From the NCBI RefSeq assembly GCF_048544455.1, contig NC_133531.1, positions 67,184,099 through 67,248,098 on the forward strand: a stretch of 64,000 nt of DNA, given 5' to 3'. Source of the stretch: Silene latifolia. Taxonomy: Eukaryota; Streptophyta; Magnoliopsida; Caryophyllales; Caryophyllaceae. The translations under genes were made by a program, and so were the position numbers. The notes under the pieces are model-generated. The model was not told where the DNA came from, searched no databases, and worked only from the letters and a program-made list of their open reading frames with translations. Of this stretch, positions 11,774 through 22,027 are shown one piece after another (positions within the stretch are counted from its first letter, which is position 1; every line of letters begins with the position of its first letter).

Positions 11774-12736
11774 TATATTTAAAATGATTTTATTTTTAAT
11801 CTAACTACCAATTTTAAAAAACAAAAAATCACTAATGTTCATGATATTTTTACTCAATAAAAAAAGATCATATTTGCTATATTTTGAAACGTGTTTATAA
11901 TATTTAAATATATATTCACAAAATTTAAGTGACATATTCACATGTTAATTGTGTGAATATGTATATTTTGTTAAATGAATATCTGTGAGTAACTCAATAA
12001 AATGTTTGTTGTTCTTATGAACAAGTAATTTGTGAACATGTCTGTTATATTGTTTGAATATCTATATTAGTTGTGTGAGTATGTGAGTTTTACTTTGTGA
12101 ATATAATTTTTAATCTATGTGAATATGCTAGTTATGTAATATGAATATCTAATGAGTATATTAATTACGTGATGTGAATATTTCATTGTTATGAATATGT
12201 CAATTATGTGATGTGAATATGTGAGTAAAATCAAAATAAACGCCAAAATATATCAAAAGTGATCTCTATTTATAGAGGAACGAAAATTATAAATTGTGGT
12301 ACAAATTTTTATATTTTTCAAATGTATCAAATTTAAATTTTAAAGGTTTTAAGTTTTGATTTTATGGTTTTCCAATAACTAAATGGTGAGAGTATCCTAC
12401 TCCCTACTCATGGGAGTAGGATATAATTTACCACATTACAAGATTGTAGATATTGCCACGTGTAAATCAAATATGTGCTCAACTTACCTTTTAATAGTAT
12501 TATATAGATTTAAAAAGTTATGGTAAAAAAAATAACTGTAACCAAACCCCTAATTATCTAAGAAAACCTTAGGAAAAAAACTCTCTTTTATTTAAAAAAG
12601 AATACTTGAGGAAAAAACAATTTGTAATAGTAGGTAAAGTTAATTAAAGAGTGACATCTACTTAACATTTCGCTTTTACCATAGCAATAGATCAGAAACC
12701 ACAATATTAAAAATAAAAATAAAAACCACAGTGATG
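11774..12736. other. AT-rich low-complexity DNA with a reverse Helitron-like 5' end
   Basis: No gene is visible. 11890-12235 is a loose array of TGTGAATATGT-type units. A 12-bp inverted repeat TATCCTACTCCC/GGGAGTAGGATA lies at 12393-12423. At 12480-12508 the minus strand reads TCTATATAATACTATTAAAA, a common plant Helitron 5' end, but no matching 3' terminus was found to the left. Treated as Helitron debris. Confidence 0.4.
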
Positions 12737-12988
12737 GCAGTGGCGGACCCAGGAATTTAGTGTCGGGGGGGCACTAAATTTTTTTTGACGCGTTATTTAC
12801 GCGTGTTTAAGACAAATTTTTTATATTTTGCATTTTTTTCCTAAATTAGCTACTCCCTCCGTCCCGGTCATTTGTTGTCCTATTCCATTTTTGGGTTCTC
12901 AGTTAATGGTTGTCCTTTTTATTTTAAGAATGAAATTAATGAACAATTTGATATTTCATCCTCAATTTGGTCAACTTGTTATCTTATA

Positions 12989-13519
12989 CTCCCTCCATTT
13001 TTTTTATTTGTCGTTCTAGTAAATTTTGCTTTTTTCTTTATATTTGACGTCCTAGCTTGCATCTGGGACTTGTTTAATTTTCCAAGGAATATTAGTGGGA
13101 CTTCTATTCTCTCACCCAATAACAAGACTGCAAAAAAAAAAAAAAAAAAAAAAAGGTAAGTGGCATGCATCTCACTCTTCCCTATGACAAAAGTAATTAC
13201 TTCCTCTATTCAACTCCACTCTAGCACTTTGCTTTTTCACGTTTGCCAATGTGTGTTTTACGCGGTAAATATCGTTAGCTACGTCTTTGCAAAAATTATA
13301 AAAGTGAGATATTTTTAATGTACTCGTAAAGATGAATCAAACAAGATCCCACATGAATATATTTTCACTTATGTATTGAGAGAAAATCGAGATTGAATGT
13401 GCATTTGTGAATAGTGTACGAAATAGAAATAGGTAGAGTGGAGTTGAATGGAGGAAGTATATCACACACAAAAACTAACACATGTGGCAAAAAGTAGACG
13501 AGCAAAGAGAAAAAGGGAG
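12989..13519. mobile_element. Stowaway-like MITE (outer)
   Basis: It begins CTCCCTCCATTTTTTTTATTTG and ends with the imperfect complement CAAAGAGAAAAAGGGAG, flanked by TA on both sides (12987-12988, 13520-13521). The TA duplication and CTCCCTCC ends fit Tc1/mariner-derived Stowaway MITEs. A poly(A) run (13131-13154) and a second MITE lie inside. Confidence 0.7.
13200..13457. mobile_element. Stowaway-like MITE (inner, nested)
   Basis: A 258-bp element with long inverted ends: CTTCCTCTATTCAACTCCAC on the left, and on the right the complement of CTTCCTCCATTCAACTCCAC. TA flanks both sides (13198-13199, 13458-13459). It lies inside the MITE at 12989-13519, which lies inside the hAT element. Confidence 0.82.
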
Positions 13520-13569
13520 TAATAAATGCATTTCTTAATCTTTGTGTTTTTACTTAGAACGACTTGTGT

Positions 13570-13642
13570 GTTGATGATAGGGTTCGAACCGCATATCCCC
13601 TGGACAATAGTCCACAGTACTACCAGCTATGCCATGGCAACT
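13570..13642 (-). other. tRNA-like sequence with Pol III box A/B motifs
   Basis: On the minus strand, TGGCATAGCTGGT (box A-like, 13622-13634) is followed 32 bases later by GGTTCGAACC (box B, 13581-13590), with tRNA-like spacing between. The flanking acceptor halves do not pair well and no clear anticodon arm forms, so this is not called a tRNA gene. It may be a tRNA-derived SINE head or an internal part of this hAT family. Confidence 0.5.
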
Positions 13643-13732
13643 TCCTGTCTAGTTTAGATACTTAAAAATATTAATTTCTGAAATTTCATGGGGTGCACCT
13701 GCCCCCCGGGACCCCCCTTGGGTCCGCCCCTG

Positions 13733-14445
13733 AGTTATGGTATGAAATAGTTTCAACTATGAGTTTTTGTAACGTATCAAATGTGTATGCTTAAATTACC
13801 AATAATATTCACATAAAAGGTAAAAATCCGAGCTAGCATTTTAAAATATTAAATAAATCTTAAAATCATTATTTATCGGTTAAAAAAATTATATACAAAT
13901 GAACAAATGTCAACAATTACGATTTTATGTTTAAAAGTACATGAAATAAATATATATTATACTTGATGTAGAATAAATATGAATAAGCTGAATATACTTA
14001 ATGTATGATAAATATATAGAGAAATATGTGAACAATATATACGCTGGTATTATATCGCCGAAGTTTATCGTCAAAATTAATGGAATTTATGTCTCAAATA
14101 TATCCCAAACCCATAGTTGATGCTAAAAATATATTGAAGTGTCAAATATACAAAATATGTGGTGATATCCATTTCTACTTTTCTAATTTCATTTATGTTT
14201 TTTTTTTTGGCTTAATTATTAACTGGTCTCCATATAGCCGATATTACTTTGTGATGCAATGATTGTATGGTGCAATAGTTTTACAATAGTGTTTCATACT
14301 TTTCCCGTCAATGGTTAACTACGCGATATCCCATATGGCTTTAGTAAATCGGGATTTTGGTTCAATCTTACGAGTCTTGACCTTGAAATAAAAACAACTA
14401 ATTGCGCATATATATCAGTTGAGAAGTACACTGATTGTATAAATG
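13733..14445. other. AT-rich spacer, nothing recognised
   Basis: Very AT-rich sequence without coding potential or clear element ends. The short open stretch 14080-14262 has no recognisable content. Confidence 0.5.
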
Positions 14446-14670
14446 CTCCTTCTATCTTAGTCACTTGTTTGCCTATTCCATATTGGGGTGTAGTTAATTG
14501 TTTGTCCTTCTATTTTAGGGATGCCTTTGATGGGCAATTAGGGATGCCTTTGATGGCAATTGGATCCTCCACACGCAGTTTGGTTCACGTGTCATATAAT
14601 AATTACCCCTTTCTATTTCCCTGGTCTTTGTGCCAAACCAAATACAAACAAATAACCGGGACGGAGGGAG
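14446..14670. mobile_element. Stowaway-like MITE
   Basis: The left end CTCCTTCTATCTTAGTCAC and the right-end complement ACTCCCTCCGTCCCGGTTAT form diverged inverted repeats around about 225 bp. Inside is a 22-23-bp direct duplication (core AGGGATGCCTTTGATGG at about 14517 and 14540). The same family gives the half-element at 12853. Confidence 0.65.
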
Positions 14671-15778
14671 TGAGGGGGTATCTATCTATATAATCTATAT
14701 CTATATAAAATAATAAAACAATACATATTTTTTTCCCTCCAAAACCTCACTCCACATTTAACGTAGATTTTTATGATTCCTTAACAATAGGCCAACTAAC
14801 TAAATAGCCCAATATATAAAATTTATTTTATGTTGTTAACATAAAATTTATACCACCATATTTTATTGTTGTTTTTACTAACTTCTCTACATTTTAAGGT
14901 CTCCATAATATCATAATTAATTTTAGAATTTTGTGGTTTTTTTTTAAATAATTTTCATATCCTATATAGTATATACAATTGTTTGATGGCATGAATTTAA
15001 ATTTTTTAAGCATCATGTTTTTACTTGATTAGACAATATTCTTTAATCATGCAATTTAGATAGTTGTTAGTCTCAAAATCATTCCTTTTACGTTTTTAAA
15101 CCGTTGTGAATAACTATTTGTTAAAGTGGCCAGTCATGTTGAAGTGTTCATAACTTTTAGTCTAACTATCTATACTAATTAATAAAATAATAACGATTGC
15201 CATAGTATCTTGATTAATTTTTTTTTTTACTATGAACTTAATGTTTTGTTGCCGATCTTCGATTATCATGTTATTATAACATCTCTCCTTTCCTTGCACG
15301 AGTAAATTGAATAATCTAACAACAAATTGAATTTGAGAAGCATTGGCTAAATGTCTTTAGAGAAGCTCTCGTAATAAATTTATTATGAGCTTATTTTATA
15401 ATTATAATACAAAACAGTGCCACAGGCAATAAAACAGATGAAAACATGGTTAAAAATAAAATGAGTACACTTATTATAAGAATATATACAAAATTAAATA
15501 GTCGTTTTAAGTCATGATTAACAATATAATTATATAATGGTCATGAAAACGATAAATGATTATAATGTTATATCAATAACTTCTTTAGAGACTATCTGCG
15601 ATTTCCCTCAAAAATTTTTATTAGTTAATGCAATTTATACGAATGAAATTTGATTATGAGTAGGTTGACATGTTTAAACATTAATAAAGAATTGGGTTAA
15701 AGGGTATGCATTAGAGAGTTTTGATTGCATGTATATTTAACGTTAGCGAACATGAATAAGGGGTTTACACTCTAGCTA
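14671..15778. other. AT-rich spacer with a Helitron-like 5' end
   Basis: From 14700 the sequence TCTATATAAAATAATAAAAC resembles plant Helitron 5' ends, but no 3' terminus is identifiable before the CACTA element. No genes are visible. Confidence 0.35.
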
Positions 15779-16200
15779 CACTACAAAAATAAAGCCCTTT
15801 TCCGACTGAAATAAGCGGTCGCAAATACAAAATAAACGGTCGGAAACTCCTACTTGCGACGGATTTCTACGTTTTCCGACTGAATATTGTCCGTCGGGAT
15901 TACTGGTCGCAAAGAAACACATTTACCGACTGAAAGGCGGTCGCAAATAGTACCGACTGATGTTCCGACCGATACACAGTCGCTAAGAAAAGTCAACAAA
16001 AAATTGACATTTCCATTTACCGACTGAAATAACGGTCGCACGAGAAAATATGTAGCGATCGACCTAATAAACGGTCGGAAATGTACGACAATTGCGAGTC
16101 CTTTCCGTCGGAACTTTAGTCAAAAATACATCTTTGTGGCTACCAAAAAAAAAAATATTTCGGTCGGAAATGTTAAAAGTCAGTCGGAAAGCTTCTCCAT
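15779..16200. repeat. CACTA terminus and subterminal repeat array
   Basis: The first 420 bases contain about a dozen short repeats in both orientations around the cores CCGACTGAA, CGGTCGCAAA and CGGTCGGAAA. Such subterminal arrays are the binding sites of the accessory transposase protein in CACTA elements. Confidence 0.85.
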
Positions 16201-16476
16201 TTGCAACCTAAATCTGGCAGGAAAGAGTGATTTCATACGACCACTTATCAGAATACATGTTCCCTTAAGCCGCTCCCTAATTATATAACCTGCATATTTA
16301 CGCCAAATTTTCAACACCACCAACATTGAATGCTCACAATTTGTCAACTGCAATAATGCAAACATTCGATTTCATAGAAAAAGTCAAATTAAATGTAACA
16401 TGAAATTCACTACAAGTTCAAATCTAAACAATCCAAGTATAAAGATAAAAAAAGTCAAACTTAGAAACAAACTAAG

Positions 16477-16936
16477 CTAGTGACTGAAATGAAGACGTAG
16501 TGTCAGCGCCATTTTCATGAGGGTCTCTTCAGCGAGTAGCAAAGTCATTTTGAGAAGTAGAGCTAATTGTACGAATCTTTCTTCAAACTTATGCATCATT
16601 TCAAGCTCTATTTGTGATTGCATTTGCCTCAACCGTTCTTCATTCTCTTGATTCATCTTTTGTAATCGTTCCTCATTCTCTTGGTTCACCTTATCTACCG
16701 CTTCCTTTATTAGTTGCTCGTGGTGAGTTTGGAGTTGAGTAAGTACTCCTGGGGTGTAGGATTGGGCAGCTGCAGCAGTAGAGGAGACACTTGAACCAAA
16801 GAATAAAGACTGAGCATTACCAACACCAAATACTTGTCCCTTCTTTCTTCCACCAGCGGATTTGTAATAAACTTCATATTTCTTGTATGAAATTCCTTGT
16901 TCATCAAGTTTAGCGATCTCATTAGTGAACGATTCC
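16477..16936 (-). pseudogene. CACTA second gene, last exon (Transposase_24 C-terminus, coiled coil)
   Basis: The minus-strand exon starts after a TTTGCAG acceptor at 16937 with ESFTNEIAKLDEQG and continues GGRKKGQVFGVGNAQS, which resembles the conserved Lys/Gly-rich block near the end of plant En/Spm-type Transposase_24 proteins. A Gln/Glu-rich region follows, with repeated VNQENEERLQKM units in heptad spacing, i.e. a coiled coil. It ends in a stop at 16477. It is downstream of the exons at 17493-18182 on the same strand. It probably encodes the DNA-binding accessory protein rather than the catalytic transposase. Confidence 0.7.
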
Positions 16937-17492
16937 TGCAAATAAAATATTTTCAAACACTCATATTATAGTAATATATATGGGTCTTTTGCCAAAGTAG
17001 CTATTTCTTATATAAAAATAACATGTTTAAATAAAGGCGAATCACAATGGTAAAAAAATATATTGTTAGGGTTCATCATTCAACATTATCAGAGCATTCA
17101 TATGTACTAACCTTTGACCTCAACTATGCTTGCGAACATATCTCTGTGAATTGATTCGGGTGAACTTTGTAATTGACAAATGCTTCAAACTTTGACGAGG
17201 TAATTGCTACATATACGTAGGCTTTTGACATGGAAATGATTACTCACGATTTATGTGGTGTGATAAGATTAGTAAATTACTTCAATAATTTGACTATGCG
17301 TTTTGCAAAAAAAAAAAAAAAAAAAAAAAAAAAACACCAATTATGAATGTAAACTATAATGTGGTTCAATTAGAGGAAAATTCAAGGGTATGGCTGAATG
17401 TTTTTTCTAAATGGATTTTTGCGTTCGGGTTTTTATACACACATACTAAGGCTAAAAAATTATATAATAAGCTAAATAATGGAAGTACATAC

Positions 17493-18182
17493 CATGACAC
17501 TCATCGGCATACCCGATTCCACCATTTCTTTCCTCTTTGGTGTATGTGCTCGCTTAAACAATTCAAAAGCTGTAGGCATCTTCCCACCGGCATTCTTAGC
17601 CTGGAAAAACTTTAATTAAAATGGCGGAAAAAAACTCACCATTCGACAACACTAACTGTAAAGCAGAAGTATTTACCATCTCGGCAGCTTGCTCAATAGC
17701 AGATCTTCTACCCATATTATGGGTTCCCAACACTTTACCATTTTTCTTGTGCTTTGTCCTATTCGCACTACATTGAGCTAATATTTTTTTGAATTCTTCT
17801 GACGATTTTCTTAGCAACAAAGCATCGCGGGCTGCTTCTGACATCCACGTGCCATCATCTTTCATCTTGACATGACAAACTAAGTCTTTGAGACGCGATG
17901 CAGCCTTCTTGTTGAATGTGATTCTTAGCTGAGCTGCATCTGTTGGATCATACTCAAAATTGTTCTGCAATTACATAAAATAAAGTAGAATTATTCTATT
18001 CATAAGTATTTGAAAGAAAAAAAATCTAATTATAAGTATTTGCAAATATTTAAATTACCTTAAAATGATTCCAATAATCCTCTTTTACGTCTGCTGGAGT
18101 CTCTTTTCAATTAGGACAACAAACACCAGTCTTTGACTTAATCGCACCAGACACTGCATCTTTCACCACCTTACTCGCGAAC
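17493..18182 (-). pseudogene. CACTA second gene, central exons (Transposase_24)
   Basis: Three exons can be read on the minus strand. About 18182-18060 gives TPADVKEDYWNHFK, but with an in-frame stop after the Cys pair. 17964-17677 gives NNFEYDPTDAAQLRITFNKK through AAEM, and 17600-17493 gives GGKMPTAFELFKRAHTPKR. Acceptor and donor sites (CAG, GTAAAT, GTATGT) bound the last two in phase. The motif series (W-N-F, LRITFNKKAASRLKDLV, NRTKHK, AFELFKRAHT) is diagnostic for the plant Transposase_24/En-Spm accessory family. A 28-base poly(A) run at 17308-17335 lies in the following intron. Confidence 0.82.
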
Positions 18183-18639
18183 CTGTTTTTACAACATACT
18201 AGTAAGGTTAAATAAGAAAAGAACATAATAGTAAATGTAAACAAAAACTAACAAGGAAATTGTCATCACATTCTATTATTATGCTATTTAATTGAATCAA
18301 ACCATATGCCTGAAGGTGATATAAATGTCTTTTGTTGCCCTGATCCATCTGACTATGATGTCTGACTAGTCTCATTCTCATTATTTGTCGATCCTCTAGT
18401 CCTTTGATTGTTAAGGCTGCCTCTTCTTCTGCTACTTCCAACCATTGTAACTATTAAAAAAAACATTGAATTTATTTATTAGTGCACTAATAATTGTATA
18501 ATCAACTAACAAAAAGTAGTCTTATAAATCAACTAACACTAATTGTCATTAATCATTGAATAACAAAAAATACAATAGTTATAAAAGTGTTTGTATAAAC
18601 CAAGTAAATAACAAATAACGACAACTTAATCATCACTAG

Positions 18640-18780
18640 AATCATCATAACCAACAGATTGAGCATCATCATCATCAGTAGAAGAATCTTCTTCTTCTTC
18701 TTCTTCTTCTTCTTGCACAAATTCTTCGTTTTGTATTCCTTCTTGCACAAATTCCTCATCTACTTCCTCCATCACATAAT
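18640..18780 (-). repeat. Acidic-tail coding stretch with (CTT)n microsatellite
   Basis: CTT repeats at about 18686-18715 plus CATCAT units encode a Glu/Asp-rich tail on the minus strand (poly-Glu followed by more acidic residues). Acidic C-terminal tails are usual at the end of TNP2-type proteins, and this lies directly downstream of the DUF4216 exon once the MITE at 18835-19247 is excluded. Confidence 0.6.
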
Positions 18781-18834
18781 CACTTTCATCTCTTCATCTT
18801 CATCAATTCTGGACAAGATAGGAGTATCAAGAAC

Positions 18835-19247
18835 TAGGGCTGGGCATTGGTCCAAAAACGGACCGGAACCGGAATTGGCATAATTCATAGACCGGGACCG
18901 GATTACAAAAATTCCGGTCCGGGACCGGACCGGAAAAATTCTGGTCCAAGACCGGACCGGATCGGTTGGACCGGAATTACCCACCTTTTCAAATTCCGGT
19001 CCATTGGACCGGATCGGACCGGAATAAAAATACAATTTTAAGAAAAAAAATGAAAATAACAATAATTCCGGGCATTCCGGTCCGGACCGAAAAATACCGG
19101 TCCAAACCGGTCCGGACCGGAAACCGGAATCTTGGAAAATGGTGGATCGGAGACCGGACCGGAATTTTTAATTCCGGTTCCGGTCCTCTCGATTCCGGTC
19201 CGGGCCGGTCCATTTTTCCGGTCCGGACCGGATTATGCCCACCCCTA
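18835..19247. mobile_element. hAT-like MITE built of CCGGTCC-type repeats
   Basis: A 413-bp insertion with ends TAGGGCTGGGCAT and, reversed, TAGGGGTGGGCAT, flanked by the perfect 8-bp duplication TCAAGAAC (18827-18834 and 19248-19255). Between the ends almost everything is variants of CCGGACCGG and CCGGTCCGG in both orientations, with two short non-repeat islands. The 8-bp duplication and TAGGGGTGGGCA ends indicate hAT-superfamily mobilisation. The apparent open frames on both strands across it are repeat artefacts. Confidence 0.85.
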
Positions 19248-19255
19248 TCAAGAAC

Positions 19256-19620
19256 AACTTCCTCTTGAAAAATAGTTACATCATCAGTAGGGGCATCAAT
19301 GTGGGATCTTGCTTTTGTCTTAAATACTGCCCACCATTGATTCCTATCCTTCTTCGTGCTTGGATAAGAGGCAAAATAAACTTGTTGAACCTAATATGCT
19401 AACACAAATGGGTCGTACTTTGGATACTTCCTTGTGTAATTAACTTCAACAAATTTATATTGTAGATGTATGTTCATACCATTCACAGAATTATCCATCC
19501 AATTGCACTTGAACAATATTGTATGATAAACGTTCAGTCTACTGTTGTAACTTAATTCAATAACCTTATCTAAAATGTCGTAGTAATGGGCTTCTTCCAT
19601 AGAACTAACACAAACGCCAT
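19256..19620 (-). pseudogene. CACTA tnp2, DUF4216 region
   Basis: The minus-strand translation reads MNYGVCVSSMEEAHYYDILDK, IELSYN, ILFKCNWMDN, VNYTRKYPKYDPFVLA, then YASYPSTKKDRNQWWAVFKTK. This is the DUF4216 domain that follows DUF4218 in TNP2 transposases, with its usual FKCxW core and the trailing WW..V motif. The domain's upstream part lies at 46131 onward: LINE 3 inserted within this exon and duplicated AGTTCATTGTG plus T's on each side. Confidence 0.82.
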
Positions 19621-19863
19621 AGTTCATTGTGTTTTTTTTTTTGAAGAAAACACTCAAAGAGTGTTACGATAGCATAGAAATATCAAAGAGTACAGCACTT
19701 TGAGCAGTCGGTGGCAACATATTCGACCATACCACTCGACCAACGATTCTAGGATTAATATGAGCTATACTATTATTGACCCGACTCGTATAAAACCATA
19801 GGACAGACTCAAACTCGTTACTTAACATAAGGATGTCATCGATCACTTGTGAGAAGATGCTAC
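19621..19863 (-). mobile_element. LINE 3, 3' end (RNase H tail and poly-A), reverse
   Basis: On the minus strand this ends in a poly(A) (T run at 19632-19642) adjoining the duplication copy 19621-19638. The open frame 19846-19664 reads WFYTSRVNNSIAHINPRIVG and VWSNMLPPTAQSAVLFD, the C-terminal end of a plant LINE RNase H domain. Its partner 5' end is at 46130, so the two are halves of one LINE now 25 kb apart. Most of ORF2 is missing. Confidence 0.75.
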
Positions 19864-20986
19864 TGTAACACCCCTGATATTAATATTATATAGAAGATTT
19901 AAGGTTACTTACAAAAGAATTGGGGTAATTGACGATGGATTAGGATGAATTAGCTTGTTTTTCCTTTTCTTGTTCCTTTGTTTTAGCTCACGCCCATCCT
20001 TCTTTCTACACTCTTCTTTCCCCATTTTTTTTGATCTTATCATATGTGTGTGTGGAATAATCGGTGTCCCCCGGTTTAAGGGTCAATTCGTGGTTTATAT
20101 AGTAGGTTAATTCTATTTGTATTCGGGTCAAATTAAGTTACGATACGATACTAACTTTAAGTTATGTAACTTACTTCACCTTAAGGTAACGTTTATATAT
20201 ACAAATTAGTATGCGTTTTTAAGCACAGTTATCGCAAGTCCTTTATTCTCTTTCCCATTTTGTTTCAAGTTATTAACGTTTTTTGTTTTCTTTTTCTGTT
20301 CGATTTCCAAATCGACATACGCTTTTCTTTATTATTCAAATTTGAATTTCCATTACCCATCTTCTCCTCTTTCCTACTAAAATCTCATTTTACTAAAATA
20401 ATTTTCACAATTCTTTTTGTTTGTTTTTTTTCTAGCTGCCTCAAATTTTCGGGGTGTTACAGTCACTCCCCCTAAAAAGAAATTTCGTCCTCGAAACTTG
20501 AAAATACGAAATGACGAAGTTGCAATGACAAAAATTATCTTTCAAAACCAACAATTACAATTACACTAGAAGTAAAAATCCTTTAAAGTTGCGTATCTCC
20601 AGAAGCAATTATCAAAAAGTTCAAATCTTCATTAATGGAACGAAATGGTCCTGCTGTAGTCAAGAACACTGTCAATTCATAACCAAAGACTTGTCAAAAC
20701 CGAAGAAAATTGAAAATTTAATGATTTTACAATCCACCCACCTTAAAATAAAGTTCATCCTCGAAATTAAAATTTAAAAACAAGTCGCGTCTCAAAATTT
20801 TAAAAAGAGTTGAGAACTAAAATCAACGATGTTAAGATGTGAAGATCTCAACACCCAACCTAGAAGGGAACCCGCTCTGATACCAATTGTAACACCCCTG
20901 CTATTAATATTATTAAAATTATACTATCCTTGTATATTTCGGCGAGTTTTGTTTATAAACGTAATTTTTAATTTAGTTAAAATTAT
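19864..20986 (-). mobile_element. Short TRIM-like LTR element, reverse, right LTR truncated
   Basis: The left repeat 19864-20461 begins TGTAACACCCC and ends GGGGTGTTACA. Next comes a minus-strand polypurine tract (complement of ACTCCCCCTAAAAAG, 20465-20479), about 420 bases without coding, a primer-binding site (complement of CTCTGATACCA at about 20876-20886), then a second TGTAACACCCCTG start at 20888. The second repeat is cut off at 20986, where the duplicated nest begins. Only the first 26 or so bases of the two repeats agree, so they may be strongly diverged or belong to two different insertions. Ends and priming sites resemble Tekay-like gypsy elements. Confidence 0.55.
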
Positions 20987-22027
20987 GCTTGAGGAAGGTA
21001 GGATATGGAGGTTTTAGAGAGAAGGAAAAGGGAAGATGGGAGGCGGAAATAAGAGAGAAAGGAACGAAAATAGGGTTTTTGTATAACCCGCATAAGTCTT
21101 GCTACAGTAATACTCGGTCGAGTATTGAACATACTCGGCCGAGTGTCGAATACTCGATCGAGTGTTTAGGAATACTCGGCCGAGTGTAGACTACTCGGTC
21201 GAGTACTCTTATTACTCGGTCGAATTTTGAAGAACAGAAGCGATTATTATTTTCACCAAACGGATACTCGGTTGCGTAGCTTGATACTCGGCCGAGTATG
21301 GGCTACTCGGTCGAGTACAGTCATCTACTCGGTCGAGTTCCTAAAAGTGAAGAGAAAAATCATAAACTTTCACTGTCCCTGCAAAATAAATGATATCGTT
21401 CGGAGTTCCGTGCAACCGGCTCGTCACTGTGAAGGCTTAGTTCTACCACTCAAACACACATCAATACTTATTTTTGTACATCTACTACCAATACTATCAT
21501 CATTACCACCTTCATTCTTCACTATGTCATGAAACTGTTACACCCTATCCTTATAGCATACTCAGCATTTAATTACGTTACCTGCAAGGTTTAGCTCTCA
21601 TCTCACATCATCTCTAATTCCGCTAAACACCAGACATACACCTTAATCACATTTACAAAGCAGCAATTCAACACACAACACATTCATCATGAAACAAATT
21701 GGTTAACTTACCACTGGTCGCACAACGCAACAATTCCGTCACTAACTCCAACTTTTCCACACATACATCATAGCACATATCATCCTAATCATAGATACGC
21801 ACAACAATCATCATTAAGCAATCAATGACTCTCACTAACTACCCTTTTTCCCGTGTCTGGCTTAAGTCTGATGGGGCCATGATTTTGAAATGAGGGCGCC
21901 TACTCACCCAAAATCTAGCATCGGCTGGGGCTCCCAACGTACATACACCAGGTTCATTTTAATTGACACCCTATATACATTAAATTCATTGGTTCAGGTT
22001 CCAAAATCGTCGGCTCTGATACCACTT

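Larger units (their letters stand above)
12737..13732. mobile_element. Non-autonomous hAT-type transposon
   Basis: Terminal inverted repeats CAGTGGCGGACCCA (12737) and CAGGGGCGGACCCA (reverse complement at 13719-13732) are flanked by an 8-bp duplication, AGTGATGG at 12729-12736 and AGTTATGG at 13733-13740 (one mismatch). CAGGGGCGGA-type ends with 8-bp duplications are typical of plant hAT elements. At 996 bp there is no transposase. Much of the interior is later insertions: a truncated CTCCCTCCGTCCC MITE end at 12853 and two nested MITEs. A tRNA-like block is also inside. Confidence 0.82.

Noticed and set aside
12828-13170. Small proteins rich in Phe/Lys
   Set aside because: Products of poly(A)/poly(T) and MITE ends, not genes.
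13570-13642. A functional tRNA gene
   Set aside because: Box A/B-like motifs exist but acceptor and anticodon arms do not pair convincingly; kept only as a tRNA-like block.
18772-19268. Overlapping open frames on both strands across the CCGGTCC-rich block
   Set aside because: They are repeat artefacts of the MITE at 18835-19247; translations are low-complexity Arg/Pro/Gly strings in every frame.
21100-21340. CRISPR-like array (regular repeats with spacers)
   Set aside because: The repeats are short palindromes of varying centre with spacers of irregular length, in a plant retroelement leader; nothing CRISPR-related.
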